From: an uncultured cyanobacterium
GTDB lineage: Bacteria; Cyanobacteriota; Cyanobacteriia; PCC-6307; Cyanobiaceae
Direction of reading: 5' to 3'
Assembly: GCA_903917565.1 (NCBI GenBank)
Contig: CAIXBB010000019.1
Location: forward strand, 1-64,000
DNA: 64,000 bases
Of the stretch, positions 28,358 through 36,609 are shown one piece after another. A program made the translations under genes and the position numbers. A model generated the notes under the pieces. It was not told the origin of the DNA and did no database searches. It saw only the letters and a list, made by a program, of their open reading frames with translations. Within the stretch, counting starts at the first letter, position 1. Every line of letters begins with the position of its first letter.

Positions 28358-29453
28358 GGGGGCGCAGGTTGTCGGCCCCTTCGATCACCGTCGCTTTGAC
28401 GATGCCGTCATCGGCGGTCAGCTCTTCGAGCACATCCAGGCCATCCACGACATAGCCGAAGGCGGCATAGCGCCCGTCGATCAGGTTGAGGCCTGCGGGG
28501 GTGAGTTCCGGTTCGAACAGGAACAGGAAAAACTGGGAGGAGCCGTCGCCGAGGGCTTCGTCGGAATGGGCCCATCCCAGGGTGCCCTTGCTGGCGAAGG
28601 GCAGCACCGGTTCGGCCTTGAACAGGCCCAGATCTTCGAAGGTCTGGTTGTAGAAGGGGGCCTCTTCGCCGGGCACCTTGATTTCCAGGGGTACCTGGCG
28701 CTCCTGCTTGGTGGCCGGATCCACGTAGCCGGTCAGCGGCCCAGCCGGATCGCCGGTCTGCAGCACGTAGAAGTCTTCGGCGCGGTTGAAGGGCAGGCCG
28801 TCGTAGAAGCCGCGTTGGGTCAGATCCACGAAGGCGCCGGCGGTGAGGGGTGCGTTGTAACCGTCCACAACGGCGATGAGGTCGCCTTTGGTGGTGGTCA
28901 GCCGAACCGTGGCGCGGCCGAGCAGCCGCGGCAGCGCATCGAATTCCGACGGAATCGCGAAGGGGAAGGGCCCCACCAGCAGGCCTTCGGCGCGGCCGAT
29001 GTCGGTGAGGGCTTCCCGGCGGACCGCCAGGAACCGGTCCCGATCCTGGGCCTCGCCCGCGGCCGCCAGATCCTCCAGATGCACGCCGGTGTCGGCGAGC
29101 AGGGCCTCTGCGGTGGAGCGGTCGGCGGAATCGAAGCTGGCCAGGATCCGCTCCCGGCTGCTGCCGAGCTGGGACTCGGCCCGGCGCACGGAGCCGGTCA
29201 GGCTGCTCCAGCGCTTGGCCCGCAGGTCCTCGCTGGTGTCCTCCAGCCGGTGCTGCAGCGTCTGGAGATCGCCCTGGTTGATGGGCAGGGCATTGCGCAG
29301 CAGGGCGGTGGGATCGCTGACGGCGTTGCCCTGGGGCAGGTAGGCCCAGGCGGCGGGAACCGTGAGCAGCAGCGTCAGCAGGAGGGTCAGGGTGGCCCCC
29401 AGCGGGGCGGCCAGCGTGGTGGTGAACCCGATGCGCCTGCGTCGCCGGTCCAT
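28350..29453 (-). CDS. CYP38/TLP40-like lumenal cyclophilin
   Basis: 367 aa from ATG 29453. A Sec-type signal (hydrophobic residues about 15-40 ending PAAWA) is followed by an N-terminal helical bundle (about 45-175) that resembles the PsbQ-like region of plant CYP38/TLP40, and then a cyclophilin-type peptidyl-prolyl isomerase domain (about 185-355: VRLTTTKGDLIAVVDGYNAP, GFYDGLPFNR, SQFFLFLFEPEL, YAAFGYVVDG). The catalytic Arg of PPIases is at the FNR site, with QFF retained. In plants the homologue supports photosystem II assembly. Longer in-frame starts up to 29792 run across the efp gene start and were rejected. Confidence 0.9.
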   Translation of the reverse strand: MDRRRRRIGFTTTLAAPLGATLTLLLTLLLTVPAAWAYLPQGNAVSDPTALLRNALPINQGDLQTLQHRLEDTSEDLRAKRWSSLTGSVRRAESQLGSSRERILASFDSADRSTAEALLADTGVHLEDLAAAGEAQDRDRFLAVRREALTDIGRAEGLLVGPFPFAIPSEFDALPRLLGRATVRLTTTKGDLIAVVDGYNAPLTAGAFVDLTQRGFYDGLPFNRAEDFYVLQTGDPAGPLTGYVDPATKQERQVPLEIKVPGEEAPFYNQTFEDLGLFKAEPVLPFASKGTLGWAHSDEALGDGSSQFFLFLFEPELTPAGLNLIDGRYAAFGYVVDGLDVLEELTADDGIVKATVIEGADNLRPHA

Positions 29454-29537
29454 GCTTCCCTTGTGACTGCCTGGACTTTGGCACAACCGGCCCTGGCCTT
29501 CCCCGCCGACGCTCGCAGGTGGGCCTGTAGCCAGACG

Positions 29538-29543
29538 TACAAT
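29538..29543 (+). promoter_or_regulatory. putative -10 element of efp
   Basis: TACAAT within CAGACGTACAATCCC, 32 bp upstream of the efp ATG. It is the only good -10 match in the 121-bp divergent gap with the cyclophilin gene; the -35 region is not convincing. Confidence 0.4.
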
Positions 29544-29574
29544 CCCGCGATCCGATCCGCCCCGATCCGCCGGA

Positions 29575-30135
29575 ATGATCTCCAGCAACGACTTTCGCAC
29601 CGGCACAACGATCGAACTGGATGGCCAGGTGTGGCGAGTTGTTGAGTTCCTGCATGTCAAGCCCGGCAAGGGCTCGGCCTTCGTGCGCACCAAGCTCAAG
29701 GGCGTGCAGAGCGGCAACGTGGTGGAGAAGACCTTCCGGGCCGGGGAGACCATGCCCCAGGCCCAGCTGGAGAAGGCGACGCTCCAGCACACCTACATGG
29801 AGGGCGATGATTTCGTCTTCATGGACATGGCCTCCTACGAGGAGACCCGTCTCACTGCCAAGCAGATCGGTGACGGCCGCAAATATCTCAAGGAAGGGAT
29901 GGAGGTGAGCGTGGTCTCCTGGAACGGCAAGCCCCTGGAGGTGGAGCTGCCCAATTCGGTGGTGCTTGAGGTCACCCAGACCGACCCCGGCGTCAAGGGC
30001 GACACCGCCACCGGTGGTACCAAGCCCGCCATCGTCGAGACCGGTGCCCAGGTGATGGTGCCCCTGTTCATCACCATTGGCGAGAAGATCAAGGTCGACA
30101 CCCGCACCGATAGCTATCTGGGCCGGGAGACCTGA
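29575..30135 (+). CDS. efp: translation elongation factor P
   Basis: 186 aa, canonical length. EF-P relieves ribosome stalling at proline runs. The KOW-like N-terminal domain carries the loop VKPGKGSAF with Lys32 at the tip, the residue that is modified in many bacteria; a Lys rather than Arg excludes the EarP rhamnosylation type. The S1-like C-terminal domains follow, including the [20 protein letters not shown] signature. accB begins 5 bp after the stop, the efp-accB pairing being common in cyanobacteria. Confidence 0.97.
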   Translation: MISSNDFRTGTTIELDGQVWRVVEFLHVKPGKGSAFVRTKLKGVQSGNVVEKTFRAGETMPQAQLEKATLQHTYMEGDDFVFMDMASYEETRLTAKQIGDGRKYLKEGMEVSVVSWNGKPLEVELPNSVVLEVTQTDPGVKGDTATGGTKPAIVETGAQVMVPLFITIGEKIKVDTRTDSYLGRET

Positions 30136-30140
30136 TCGCC

Positions 30141-30629
30141 ATGCAGCTCGATCACGACCAACTGCGCCAACTGCTGGCCCTGCTCGGGGACAGCGACATC
30201 CAGGAGCTCAAGCTCGAGGGCGACGACTTCCGTCTGGAGGTGCGTCGCAACCTGCCGGCACCGGCAACGGTCACCATGGTGCAGGCCCCGGCCGGGCCGC
30301 CGCCGCAGGCCCCCGGGCCCGCCGTCCCGGTCGGCACTCCCCCCGGCCCCTCGGCGCCGCCGCCTCCGGCCGCCTCGGTGCGCAGCGATCTGCAGGCCGT
30401 CACGGCCCCGATGGTGGGCACCTTCTACCGCTCCTCGGCACCGGGTGAGCCCCCCTTCGTGAAGGTGGGCAGCCGCATCAGCGCTGGCCAGCCGGTCTGC
30501 ATTCTCGAGGCGATGAAGCTGATGAACGAGCTGGAATGCGAGTTCAGCGGAGAAGTGGTGGAGATCCTCGTGGAGAACGGCACCCCGGTGGAGTTCGGAC
30601 AGGTGCTGATGCGGATCAAGGCGGGCTAA
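30141..30629 (+). CDS. accB: biotin carboxyl carrier protein of acetyl-CoA carboxylase
   Basis: 162 aa. AccB carries the biotin that moves carboxyl groups in fatty-acid synthesis. The biotinyl domain is C-terminal: APMVGTFYRSSAPGE and the acceptor motif EAMKLMNE with Lys126. Between the N-terminal helix and this domain lies a Pro/Ala-rich linker (about 38-80) of the sort that gives the arm mobility. Follows efp by 5 bp; its end overlaps the convergent pdxA by 4 bp. Confidence 0.97.
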   Translation: MQLDHDQLRQLLALLGDSDIQELKLEGDDFRLEVRRNLPAPATVTMVQAPAGPPPQAPGPAVPVGTPPGPSAPPPPAASVRSDLQAVTAPMVGTFYRSSAPGEPPFVKVGSRISAGQPVCILEAMKLMNELECEFSGEVVEILVENGTPVEFGQVLMRIKAG

Positions 30630-31624
30630 CCCAGGTCCCAGGCCGTGCTGATCGCCGCCGCCATGCTCTCGGCCCGTGCGACGCCCCGGCCGGCGATCCC
30701 GAAGGCGGTGCCGTGGTCGGGGGAGGTGCGCAGGAAGGGCAGACCCAGGGTGGTGTTGACGGCGGCGTCGAAGGCCAGCAGCTTCACCGGGATCAGCCCC
30801 TGGTCGTGGTACAGGGCCAGATAGCCGTCCGCCCCTTGGCCCTGCCCCCCCCTCCAGGCGGCCGCCGCCTCCAGCCAGCAGGTGTCCGGTGGCACGGGTC
30901 CCTCCAGTCGCACCTCCGGATGCAGGTCCTGCCACCTCTGGAGGGTGGGAATCAGCCAGTCCTGCTCCTCTCTGCCCAGATGGCCCCCTTCCCCGGCGTG
31001 GGGGTTGAGGCCCGCCACCACCAGCCGCGGCCGGCCCTGAAACCGACGGCAAAAGGCCAGCAGGGCCTCCAGCCGCCGGCTCACCAGCTCAGGAGTGAGA
31101 CGGGCGCTCACCTCGGCCAGGGGGATGTGGGTGGTGGCCAGGAGGGTGTTGAGCCTCCAGCCGCCGCCCGGGGCCAGGGCGGTGAACAGCATGCCGGCGT
31201 CAGCCGTGCCGGTGAGTTCCGCCAGCCGCTCCGTCTGGCCGGGATAGGCATGGCCGGCCGCCTGCCAGCTGGCCTTGGCGATCGGGGCCGTCACCAGGGC
31301 CCGGCCGCCGCCGGCTCCCACCAGGGCCACGGCCCGCGTCAGCCAGGCGAAGCTGGCGGCACCGGCGGCGGGACTGCTCACCCCGGGGACGACCGGCTGC
31401 TCCAGGGGCACATCCTCCAAGGCGAAGTCCTCGGGGTCCGCCAGGGGAGCGTTGCTGCAGGCCAGAAGTTGACGGTGGCAGTCCCTCAGCCAGCGGCGGC
31501 AGCCCACCAGCACCACCTCCTGGCCGGCGGGGCGCGGCTGGGCGAGGGCCTTGAGAGTCACCTCGGCGCCGATTCCGGCCGGATCCCCCAGGGCGATGAC
31601 AAGGCGATCCGCTGTAGTTTTCAT
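30626..31624 (-). CDS. pdxA: 4-hydroxythreonine-4-phosphate dehydrogenase
   Basis: 332 aa. PdxA oxidises and decarboxylates 4-phospho-hydroxythreonine in the DXP-dependent pyridoxal-phosphate route. IALGDPAGIGAEVTLKAL is the family start; LVTAPIAKASW, GHTE-like PGQTERLAELTG, NPHAGEGGHLGREE and YHDQGLIPVKLL (metal-binding His and substrate loop) follow. The divergent gene 31652 starts 28 bp away, leaving little room for two promoters. Confidence 0.95.
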   Translation of the reverse strand: MKTTADRLVIALGDPAGIGAEVTLKALAQPRPAGQEVVLVGCRRWLRDCHRQLLACSNAPLADPEDFALEDVPLEQPVVPGVSSPAAGAASFAWLTRAVALVGAGGGRALVTAPIAKASWQAAGHAYPGQTERLAELTGTADAGMLFTALAPGGGWRLNTLLATTHIPLAEVSARLTPELVSRRLEALLAFCRRFQGRPRLVVAGLNPHAGEGGHLGREEQDWLIPTLQRWQDLHPEVRLEGPVPPDTCWLEAAAAWRGGQGQGADGYLALYHDQGLIPVKLLAFDAAVNTTLGLPFLRTSPDHGTAFGIAGRGVARAESMAAAISTAWDLG

Positions 31625-31651
31625 GCCATCTGGCGCTGTCGGGGTCGGTCC

Positions 31652-31834
31652 ATGTTCCGTTTGCTTTTGCTCGGTGCGCTGCTGCTGGGTGGCGGCATCG
31701 CCTTCCGGAACGAATGGGTCGTGGTGGATTGGCAGAAGATGGGGAAGGACACGGGTGTCTCCTCCGCCATAGACACGTCGATCTTTGGTTCTCAGAAGAA
31801 GTCCCCGGAGCAGGACGGCAAGCCCTCCCGGTAG
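31652..31834 (+). CDS. small membrane-anchored protein, conserved-looking
   Basis: 60 aa from ATG 31652. MFRLLLLGALLLGGGIAFRNEW at the start is a single hydrophobic helix or uncleaved signal; the rest is short and hydrophilic (VVVDWQKMGKDTG, then a polar tail). I do not recognise a family. The frame is supported by a start right after a plausible upstream region and good hydrophobic N-terminus; its last 43 bp overlap the end of the convergent SDR gene. Confidence 0.5.
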   Translation: MFRLLLLGALLLGGGIAFRNEWVVVDWQKMGKDTGVSSAIDTSIFGSQKKSPEQDGKPSR

Positions 31835-32724
31835 GTGGGATAGAGCAGGCGGTAACCGAGGTCGTCGCGGAGCCTTCGACTGCTGGCCCGTCGATTCTCG
31901 CTCCAGAAGCTGCGGGCCATGGGTCCCATCGTCGGTGCCACGTCCGCGTAGCGCTGCACCTCCGGCAGCTGGCAGCCCAGCAGGTGGGCGGCCAGGCCCA
32001 TGATCTCGCTTGAGGGACAGGGGCAGGTGTCCGCCAGGATCAAGGTGTCCGGCCTGGCCTGGGACGGCAGGACGATGGTGTGCAGCACGGCACCGACGAT
32101 GTCATCGACGTGCACCCTGGAGAACACCTGGCCCGGTTTGTGGATCAGCCGCGCCGTGCCATTGCGCAGGTTCACCATTGGGTTGCGGCCGGGGCCGTAG
32201 ATGGCTGGCAGCCGCAGCAGCTGCACCGGCAGGCCGCTGCGGCGCCACGCCTGCTCGCAGGCCAGTCGGGCCCGACTTCGCTCCAGCAGCGGCCGGGTGG
32301 GGCTCGTCTCATCCACCCAGGCGCCACCGCTGTCGCCGTAGACCCCGGTGGTGGAGAGGTAGCCCACCCAGGCCGGTTCGAGCCGCCGCAGCTGGGCTTC
32401 GAGGGACTCCAGCACCGGATCCCTGCCGCCGGCGTTGGGCGGGATCGTCACCAGCACATGGCTGACGCCGGCCAGGTCCGCCTGGGTGGGCAGGGCCCCC
32501 TGGTCGGGATCGAAGTGCAGCCAGCCTGGCTCGCGACCACTGGGGGAGGGCTGCCGATGGGTGAGCAGCACCGGCACGCCGGCCGTCTCCAGCGCCTGGG
32601 CCACACGCCGCCCGGTGTAGCCCCCGCCGAGCACCAGCATTCGGCCGATGGCGGCGGCGGCGGGCAGCGCCAGGTGCTCAATCCGCCCAGGACCGGGTAC
32701 CGGGTTGACAGAATCCGTCGACAT
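31792..32724 (-). CDS. NAD(P)-dependent epimerase/dehydratase-like SDR protein
   Basis: About 310 aa from ATG 32724 (an ATG at 32766 is possible but reaches into the divergent gene). RMLVLGGGYTGRRVAQAL is a Rossmann motif, followed by YLSTTGVYGDSGGAWVDE with the catalytic Tyr region, LRLPAIYGPGRNP and HVDDIVGAVLHTI. This is an atypical extended SDR, close to the YeeZ-like group, in which the classical YxxxK is not obvious. Substrate unknown. Confidence 0.8.
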   Translation of the reverse strand: MSTDSVNPVPGPGRIEHLALPAAAAIGRMLVLGGGYTGRRVAQALETAGVPVLLTHRQPSPSGREPGWLHFDPDQGALPTQADLAGVSHVLVTIPPNAGGRDPVLESLEAQLRRLEPAWVGYLSTTGVYGDSGGAWVDETSPTRPLLERSRARLACEQAWRRSGLPVQLLRLPAIYGPGRNPMVNLRNGTARLIHKPGQVFSRVHVDDIVGAVLHTIVLPSQARPDTLILADTCPCPSSEIMGLAAHLLGCQLPEVQRYADVAPTMGPMARSFWSENRRASSRRLRDDLGYRLLYPTYREGLPSCSGDFF

Positions 32725-32758
32725 CAGTACACCTGTATCACTGTTCGTTCCCCATTCC

Positions 32759-33016
32759 GTGACCACCTCGTCGTTCGGAGCCAGTCTCCCTGTCGGCGTC
32801 GCGACGCCTCTCCCCCTCAGCCGCCCTCTCAGCCGCCCGTTCCCCAGCCAGGGCGGCAGCCGCCTGGCTTCGGTGCCCCGGACCCGGGCCGCAACCCCCC
32901 TGCTGCTGGCCGTGGGGCTGGTGTTGGGGGCCGTGCTGCTGGCGCCGGAGCAGCCCCGCGATCAGGAGGCCATCTGCCACCGCCACAACGGCGTGGAGGC
33001 CTGCCGGGTCTGGTGA
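32759..33016 (+). CDS. small single-helix membrane protein ending in ACRVW
   Basis: 85 aa from GTG 32759. A Pro/Ser/Arg-rich N-terminal half leads to one hydrophobic helix (TPLLLAVGLVLGAVLLAP, about 52-68) and a short C-terminal tail with two Cys (ICHRHNGVEACRVW). I recall similar tails on small proteins in related picocyanobacteria, but no function. The two Cys could form a disulfide or bind a metal. Its last 55 bp overlap the convergent HNH gene. The upstream part of the same frame is implausible as protein, so the GTG was chosen. Confidence 0.55.
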   Translation: MTTSSFGASLPVGVATPLPLSRPLSRPFPSQGGSRLASVPRTRAATPLLLAVGLVLGAVLLAPEQPRDQEAICHRHNGVEACRVW

Positions 33017-33399
33017 GTCACCTCGGCCTCGGCCGCCGTGGCCGTCTCCGGCTCAACGGGCGCCACCCACTGGAGCAGGCGCAGCGACAGGCGCAGGTCG
33101 CCATCGGTCCAGGCCCGCAGGGCCATCGCCCGGCGCGGGTCGTAGAAGGGCTGGCTCCGGTACCAGGTGAAGGCATCGCTGTCGCCCTTGCGGCCGTTGC
33201 AGCCCAGGCAGGCCGGCACGCAGTTTTCGGTGATGCTCTGGCCGCCGCGGCTGAGCGGATGCACATGGTCGATGGATTCCGAGGCCTCGCCGCAATAGAG
33301 GCAGCGGCGACCGGTCATCCGGTGCAGCGATTGTCGCCATCGACGCGCTCGCAGCTTGGGGCAGAGATCTTCGAGAAAGACTCCATCCCTGGCCTGCAT
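32962..33399 (-). CDS. HNH endonuclease family protein
   Basis: 145 aa. The HNH motif with zinc-binding Cys pairs is complete: CLYCG, then SIDHVHPLSRGGQ with the D-H pair, ITENCVPACLGCNGRKGD with Asn, CxxC and the last basic part. This fold cuts or nicks DNA. The C-terminal half (W-Y-R-x-x-P-F-Y-D-P-R-R) is common in stand-alone cyanobacterial HNH proteins that lack phage or intron context. It is divergent from a SNF2-family helicase with only 60 bp between the starts. A TTGACA at 33449-33444 (minus strand) could be its -35 element. Confidence 0.9.
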   Translation of the reverse strand: MQARDGVFLEDLCPKLRARRWRQSLHRMTGRRCLYCGEASESIDHVHPLSRGGQSITENCVPACLGCNGRKGDSDAFTWYRSQPFYDPRRAMALRAWTDGDLRLSLRLLQWVAPVEPETATAAEAEVTHQTRQASTPLWRWQMAS

Positions 33400-33443
33400 C
33401 AGCGCGCCTCGGTTGGCGGAAGTTTGCCCTCAGCGCCCCGGGT

Positions 33444-33449
33444 GTCAAT
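33444..33449 (-). promoter_or_regulatory. putative -35 element of the HNH gene
   Basis: TTGACA on the minus strand, an exact sigma70 -35 match, 45 bp upstream of the HNH ATG. The hexamer 17 bp downstream is CAAACT, a weak -10. Confidence 0.3.
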
Positions 33450-33459
33450 GTGTTCTTGA

Positions 33460-35082
33460 TTGCTTTTTGCCGCATTGGCCACCCCCCTGGTGCAGCTGCG
33501 CCTGGGCACCTCAGGACTGATCGAAGTCGTCAGTCCCTTCGACGCTGTGACCCAGGCGCAGCTGCGGGCCATCCGCCCCCGGGGTCAGTGGCTCAGCCGC
33601 CGTGGCTGCTGGCAGTTTCCCCTTGAGGCAGCCGCGGCGCTGCAGGCGCAGTGCGCCGGCCGCATTCCGATCACACCGGAGCTGGACCAGTGGTTCGCCT
33701 GGCTGAGGCAGCCCCTGCCGCCCCTGCCCCCCCACCGGGCCCTGGTGGCGGCGGCGGCCGCCGACGAGGCACTGCCCGATGGCCGCCGGCTGTTCCGCCA
33801 CCAGCGCCAGGCGGTGCGCTGGTTGCTGGCCCGGCGCGGAGCCGTGCTGGCCGATGCGATGGGCCTCGGCAAGACCCTGACGGCCCTGGTCGCCGGCCGA
33901 GCCCTGGTGCGCCTGGCCGACTGCCGGCTGGTGGTGGTGGCCCCGGCGGGGTTGCACCACCACTGGCGCCAGGAGGCGGCGGGGCTGGGTCTGCGGCTGG
34001 AGGTGCACAGCTGGGCCCGGCTGCCCGCCGAGCTGCCGGCCGCTGGCACGGTGCTGATCGCCGACGAGGCCCACTTCGCCCAGACCATCCACGCCGCCCG
34101 CACCCAGGCGTTCCTGCGGCTGGCCCGCCATCCGCGCCTTCGGGCGATCTGGCTGCTCACCGGCACGCCGATGAAGAACGGCCGGCCGGTCCAGCTGTTT
34201 CCTCTGCTGGCGGCGATCGGCCACCCCCTGGGGGCCGACCAGCGCCGCTTCGAGGAGCGCTACTGCCAGGGGCACTGGCGGGAGCAGGGGGGGCGGCGGA
34301 TCTGGCAGGCCAGCGGCTCCAGCCAGCTGGAGGAGCTGCAGCGGTTGGTGCGGCCCCTGGTGCTGCATCGGCGCAAGGGACAGTGCCTGGACCTGCCGCC
34401 CAAGCAGCGGCTCGAGCGGCCCGTAAGCCTTGACGCCGTGGCCGCTGAGGCCTTTGAGCGGGCCCTGCAGGAGCGGATCGACGACTACCGCCGCCGGGCC
34501 TGGGCTGGCGAGGTGCGCCGCGACGCCGAAGCCCTGGCGGTGTTCACGGCCCTGCGCCAGATCGCCTCGCGCCACAAGCTGGACGCCACCACCGACCTGG
34601 TGGCCGAGCTGCGGGGCCGCGGCGAAGCGGTGGTGGTGTTCTCGGCCTTCGTGGCCACCGCCATGGCCCTGCACCGGCGGTTGGGCCAGGGGGGCGACGG
34701 GGGTCCCCTGGTCGGTGCCGTGCCCCCGGCCCGACGACAGAAGCTGGTGGACGCCTTTCAGTCGGGGCGCTGCCCCGTGCTCATCGCCACCTACGGCACC
34801 GGGGGGCTGGGCTTCACCCTGCACAGGGCCCGGCACGTGGTGCTGGTCGAGCGGCCCTGGACCCCGGGCGATGCCGAGCAGGCCGAAGATCGCTGTCACC
34901 GGATCGGCATGGGGGCCGCGCTCACCAGCCACTGGATGCAACTGGGCGTCGCCGACCGGCTGGTGGACGATCTGATCGCCAGCAAGGCCGAGCGGATCTC
35001 CCTGTTGCTGCAGGGCCCCGACGCCCAGCGCCGCCAGCGGGCCCTGCCGGCGCTGGTGCGCCAGTGGCTCGAGAACGGGTAA
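33460..35082 (+). CDS. SNF2-family DEAD/DEAH helicase, SMARCAL1-like
   Basis: 540 aa from TTG 33460 (a GTG at 33490 is an alternative). Residues about 12-70 form a small N-terminal domain with W-L-S-R-R-G-C-W-Q-F, which resembles HARP-like or pre-SNF2 modules. The helicase core follows: Q-motif FRHQRQAVRWLL, Walker A DAMGLGKT, DEAH in IADEAHFAQ, motif III LLTGTPMKNG, and the second RecA domain with ATYGTGGLGFTLHRARHVV, VERPWTPGDAEQAEDRCHRIG. This set is that of annealing or remodelling translocases. Restriction-modification or defence partners are absent; the divergent HNH gene is the only neighbour that could work with it. Confidence 0.9.
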   Translation: MLFAALATPLVQLRLGTSGLIEVVSPFDAVTQAQLRAIRPRGQWLSRRGCWQFPLEAAAALQAQCAGRIPITPELDQWFAWLRQPLPPLPPHRALVAAAAADEALPDGRRLFRHQRQAVRWLLARRGAVLADAMGLGKTLTALVAGRALVRLADCRLVVVAPAGLHHHWRQEAAGLGLRLEVHSWARLPAELPAAGTVLIADEAHFAQTIHAARTQAFLRLARHPRLRAIWLLTGTPMKNGRPVQLFPLLAAIGHPLGADQRRFEERYCQGHWREQGGRRIWQASGSSQLEELQRLVRPLVLHRRKGQCLDLPPKQRLERPVSLDAVAAEAFERALQERIDDYRRRAWAGEVRRDAEALAVFTALRQIASRHKLDATTDLVAELRGRGEAVVVFSAFVATAMALHRRLGQGGDGGPLVGAVPPARRQKLVDAFQSGRCPVLIATYGTGGLGFTLHRARHVVLVERPWTPGDAEQAEDRCHRIGMGAALTSHWMQLGVADRLVDDLIASKAERISLLLQGPDAQRRQRALPALVRQWLENG

Positions 35083-35098
35083 GCCCAGCTGCGGCTCT

Positions 35099-35476
35099 TC
35101 AGCCGCCCGGCCTGGCGGGGTCGTCCTCGGTGCAGCTGCGCTGCCGCACCTGCAGGTCCTGGCGCAGGATCGGATCCAGCTTGGCTTTGGGTACCCCGGC
35201 CGCCAGGGTGGTGGCCCTGGCGATGTCCCTGCAGGCGGCGGTGGTGTTGCCGGCCAGGGTGTGCAGCAGGAACCGCTCGTTCAGGGGGCCCGGATCCTTC
35301 GGGAAGGCGGCCACCACCTTGTCGCACTGTTGCAGCGCACTGGGGAGGTCCTCCAGCTCCACTGCGCGCAGGCAGTCTTCGCGGGTGATCGGCCGTTGGG
35401 GCAGGGGTTGCTCGACACAGCCACCGAGCAGAAGGGCCAGAAGCAGCACCAGGGCCCGCTCAGTTGTAGCGCTCAC
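35099..35476 (-). CDS. small exported lipoprotein-like protein
   Basis: 125 aa. ALVLLLALLLGGCVEQ is a lipobox signal (L-G-G-C), so the mature protein should start at Cys20 and be lipid-anchored. The rest resembles one or two TPR hairpins (DCLRAVELEDLPSALQQCDK; LNERFLLHTLAGNTTAACRD). Function unknown. Its start overlaps the end of the preceding gene (35460) by 17 bp. Confidence 0.65.
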   Translation of the reverse strand: MSATTERALVLLLALLLGGCVEQPLPQRPITREDCLRAVELEDLPSALQQCDKVVAAFPKDPGPLNERFLLHTLAGNTTAACRDIARATTLAAGVPKAKLDPILRQDLQVRQRSCTEDDPARPGG

Positions 35477-35912
35477 TCCGGGTCATGCCGCTGCCACCAG
35501 CATTACCACCGCCGACGACCGAGATGGCGGTGGGGCTGGGTTCGGCGCTGGTCGCGGTGCTGCCGGAGGAGCGCGGCGCGTAAAGATCCCCCAGGAACCG
35601 GCCGCAATCGGGGAAGGTGCCGGGGTTCTGTACCACCGCCTCTGTGATCATCACCGCGGCATGTTCGGGGGACGTCTTGAACATGCCGGCGCTCTGGCGC
35701 TTGATCAGGGCATAGGCGGCCGTCCAGCTCACTTCATGGACGTTGCCGTTGTTGCGCATGAAGCAATACACCTGGGCGCCCTTGCCCCCGGGCCCCTCGA
35801 TGTCATTGCCCGCACGGGCTCTCTGGGCGGTGCCGGCGGTGGCCAGCAGGCCGGCTGCCACCGCCAGGACGAGGGGGCCCAGTCGGCGAGCGAGAAAGAG
35901 GCGAGTGGCCAT
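35460..35912 (-). CDS. exported cyanobacterial protein, DUF6554-like
   Basis: 150 aa. Residues 1-35 are a signal peptide ending near RARA. The mature core (GGKGAQVYCFMRNNGNVHEV, then SWTAAYALIKRQS and TSPEHAAVMITEAVV, FPDCGRFLGDLY) matches, as I recall, the cyanobacteria-only family listed as DUF6554. Two Cys in the core could form a disulfide. The C-terminal 40 residues are Ser/Gly-rich. Function unknown. The family number is from memory and was not checked. Confidence 0.7.
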   Translation of the reverse strand: MATRLFLARRLGPLVLAVAAGLLATAGTAQRARAGNDIEGPGGKGAQVYCFMRNNGNVHEVSWTAAYALIKRQSAGMFKTSPEHAAVMITEAVVQNPGTFPDCGRFLGDLYAPRSSGSTATSAEPSPTAISVVGGGNAGGSGMTRSERYN

Positions 35913-35975
35913 CGGACCGGAAGGGAAGAACGAGGTGGCCCAACGTATCGACCCCTGTGCTCCTGTCCAGGGTGG

Positions 35976-36497
35976 TCAGCCGCCCGGTGGGGCGGCGGTG
36001 GCGGGGAGCACCAGCTTCACCACCAGCGGCAGGATCACCAGCACGGTGATCAGCCGCACCGCGTGCAGGGTGGCCACGGCCGCCCCCACACCAAACTCCG
36101 CACCGACCAGGCTCATGCCGCTGATGCCCCCCGGGGCCGCCCCCAGCAAGGCCACCACCGGGTCGACGCCCATCAGTCGGCTGCAGCCCAGACCCACCAC
36201 CAGGCCGGTGAGCACCAGAGTGAACGTGATCAGGAGGGCGGGCCGCCACAGCTGACGGAGTTCCACCAAGGCGGCGCCCGTGAGGCCGGTGCCGATCACC
36301 GTGCCGATGCCGATTTCCAGCAGGGTGCGGGAACCCACCGGCCACTGGGCCACATCGAGCCGGCCCGTCACGCTGACCAGGGCGGCCCCCAGCAGGGCTC
36401 CGGCCAGGGGAGCCGCCGGGATGCCGGTGCGCAGGGCCAGCAGGCCCCCGGCGAGTCCCGCCATCAAGTACATCAACAGATGCCAGGGATGGTTCAT
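35976..36497 (-). CDS. AbrB-type (COG3180-like) integral membrane protein
   Basis: 173 aa from ATG 36497. Five or six hydrophobic helices with the AbrB-duplication signature around GAAPGGISGMSLVGAEFGVG. Longer versions of this family have two repeats (about 350 aa); this one has only one, a form also seen in other cyanobacteria. The family is sometimes called a regulator, but the sequence is plainly a membrane protein, possibly a transporter. Longer in-frame starts would cover the divergent region. Confidence 0.8.
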   Translation of the reverse strand: MNHPWHLLMYLMAGLAGGLLALRTGIPAAPLAGALLGAALVSVTGRLDVAQWPVGSRTLLEIGIGTVIGTGLTGAALVELRQLWRPALLITFTLVLTGLVVGLGCSRLMGVDPVVALLGAAPGGISGMSLVGAEFGVGAAVATLHAVRLITVLVILPLVVKLVLPATAAPPGG

Positions 36498-36609
36498 CCG
36501 TCGCTGAGCCCGATCAACAGAGCTCACTCTGGGAGATCGCTGCCGCTGGTGCTTGAGAGGGCCGCCCGCGTGTGTTGTCATGCGGCTCAGAACAGTCGCT
36601 TTCCACGTC

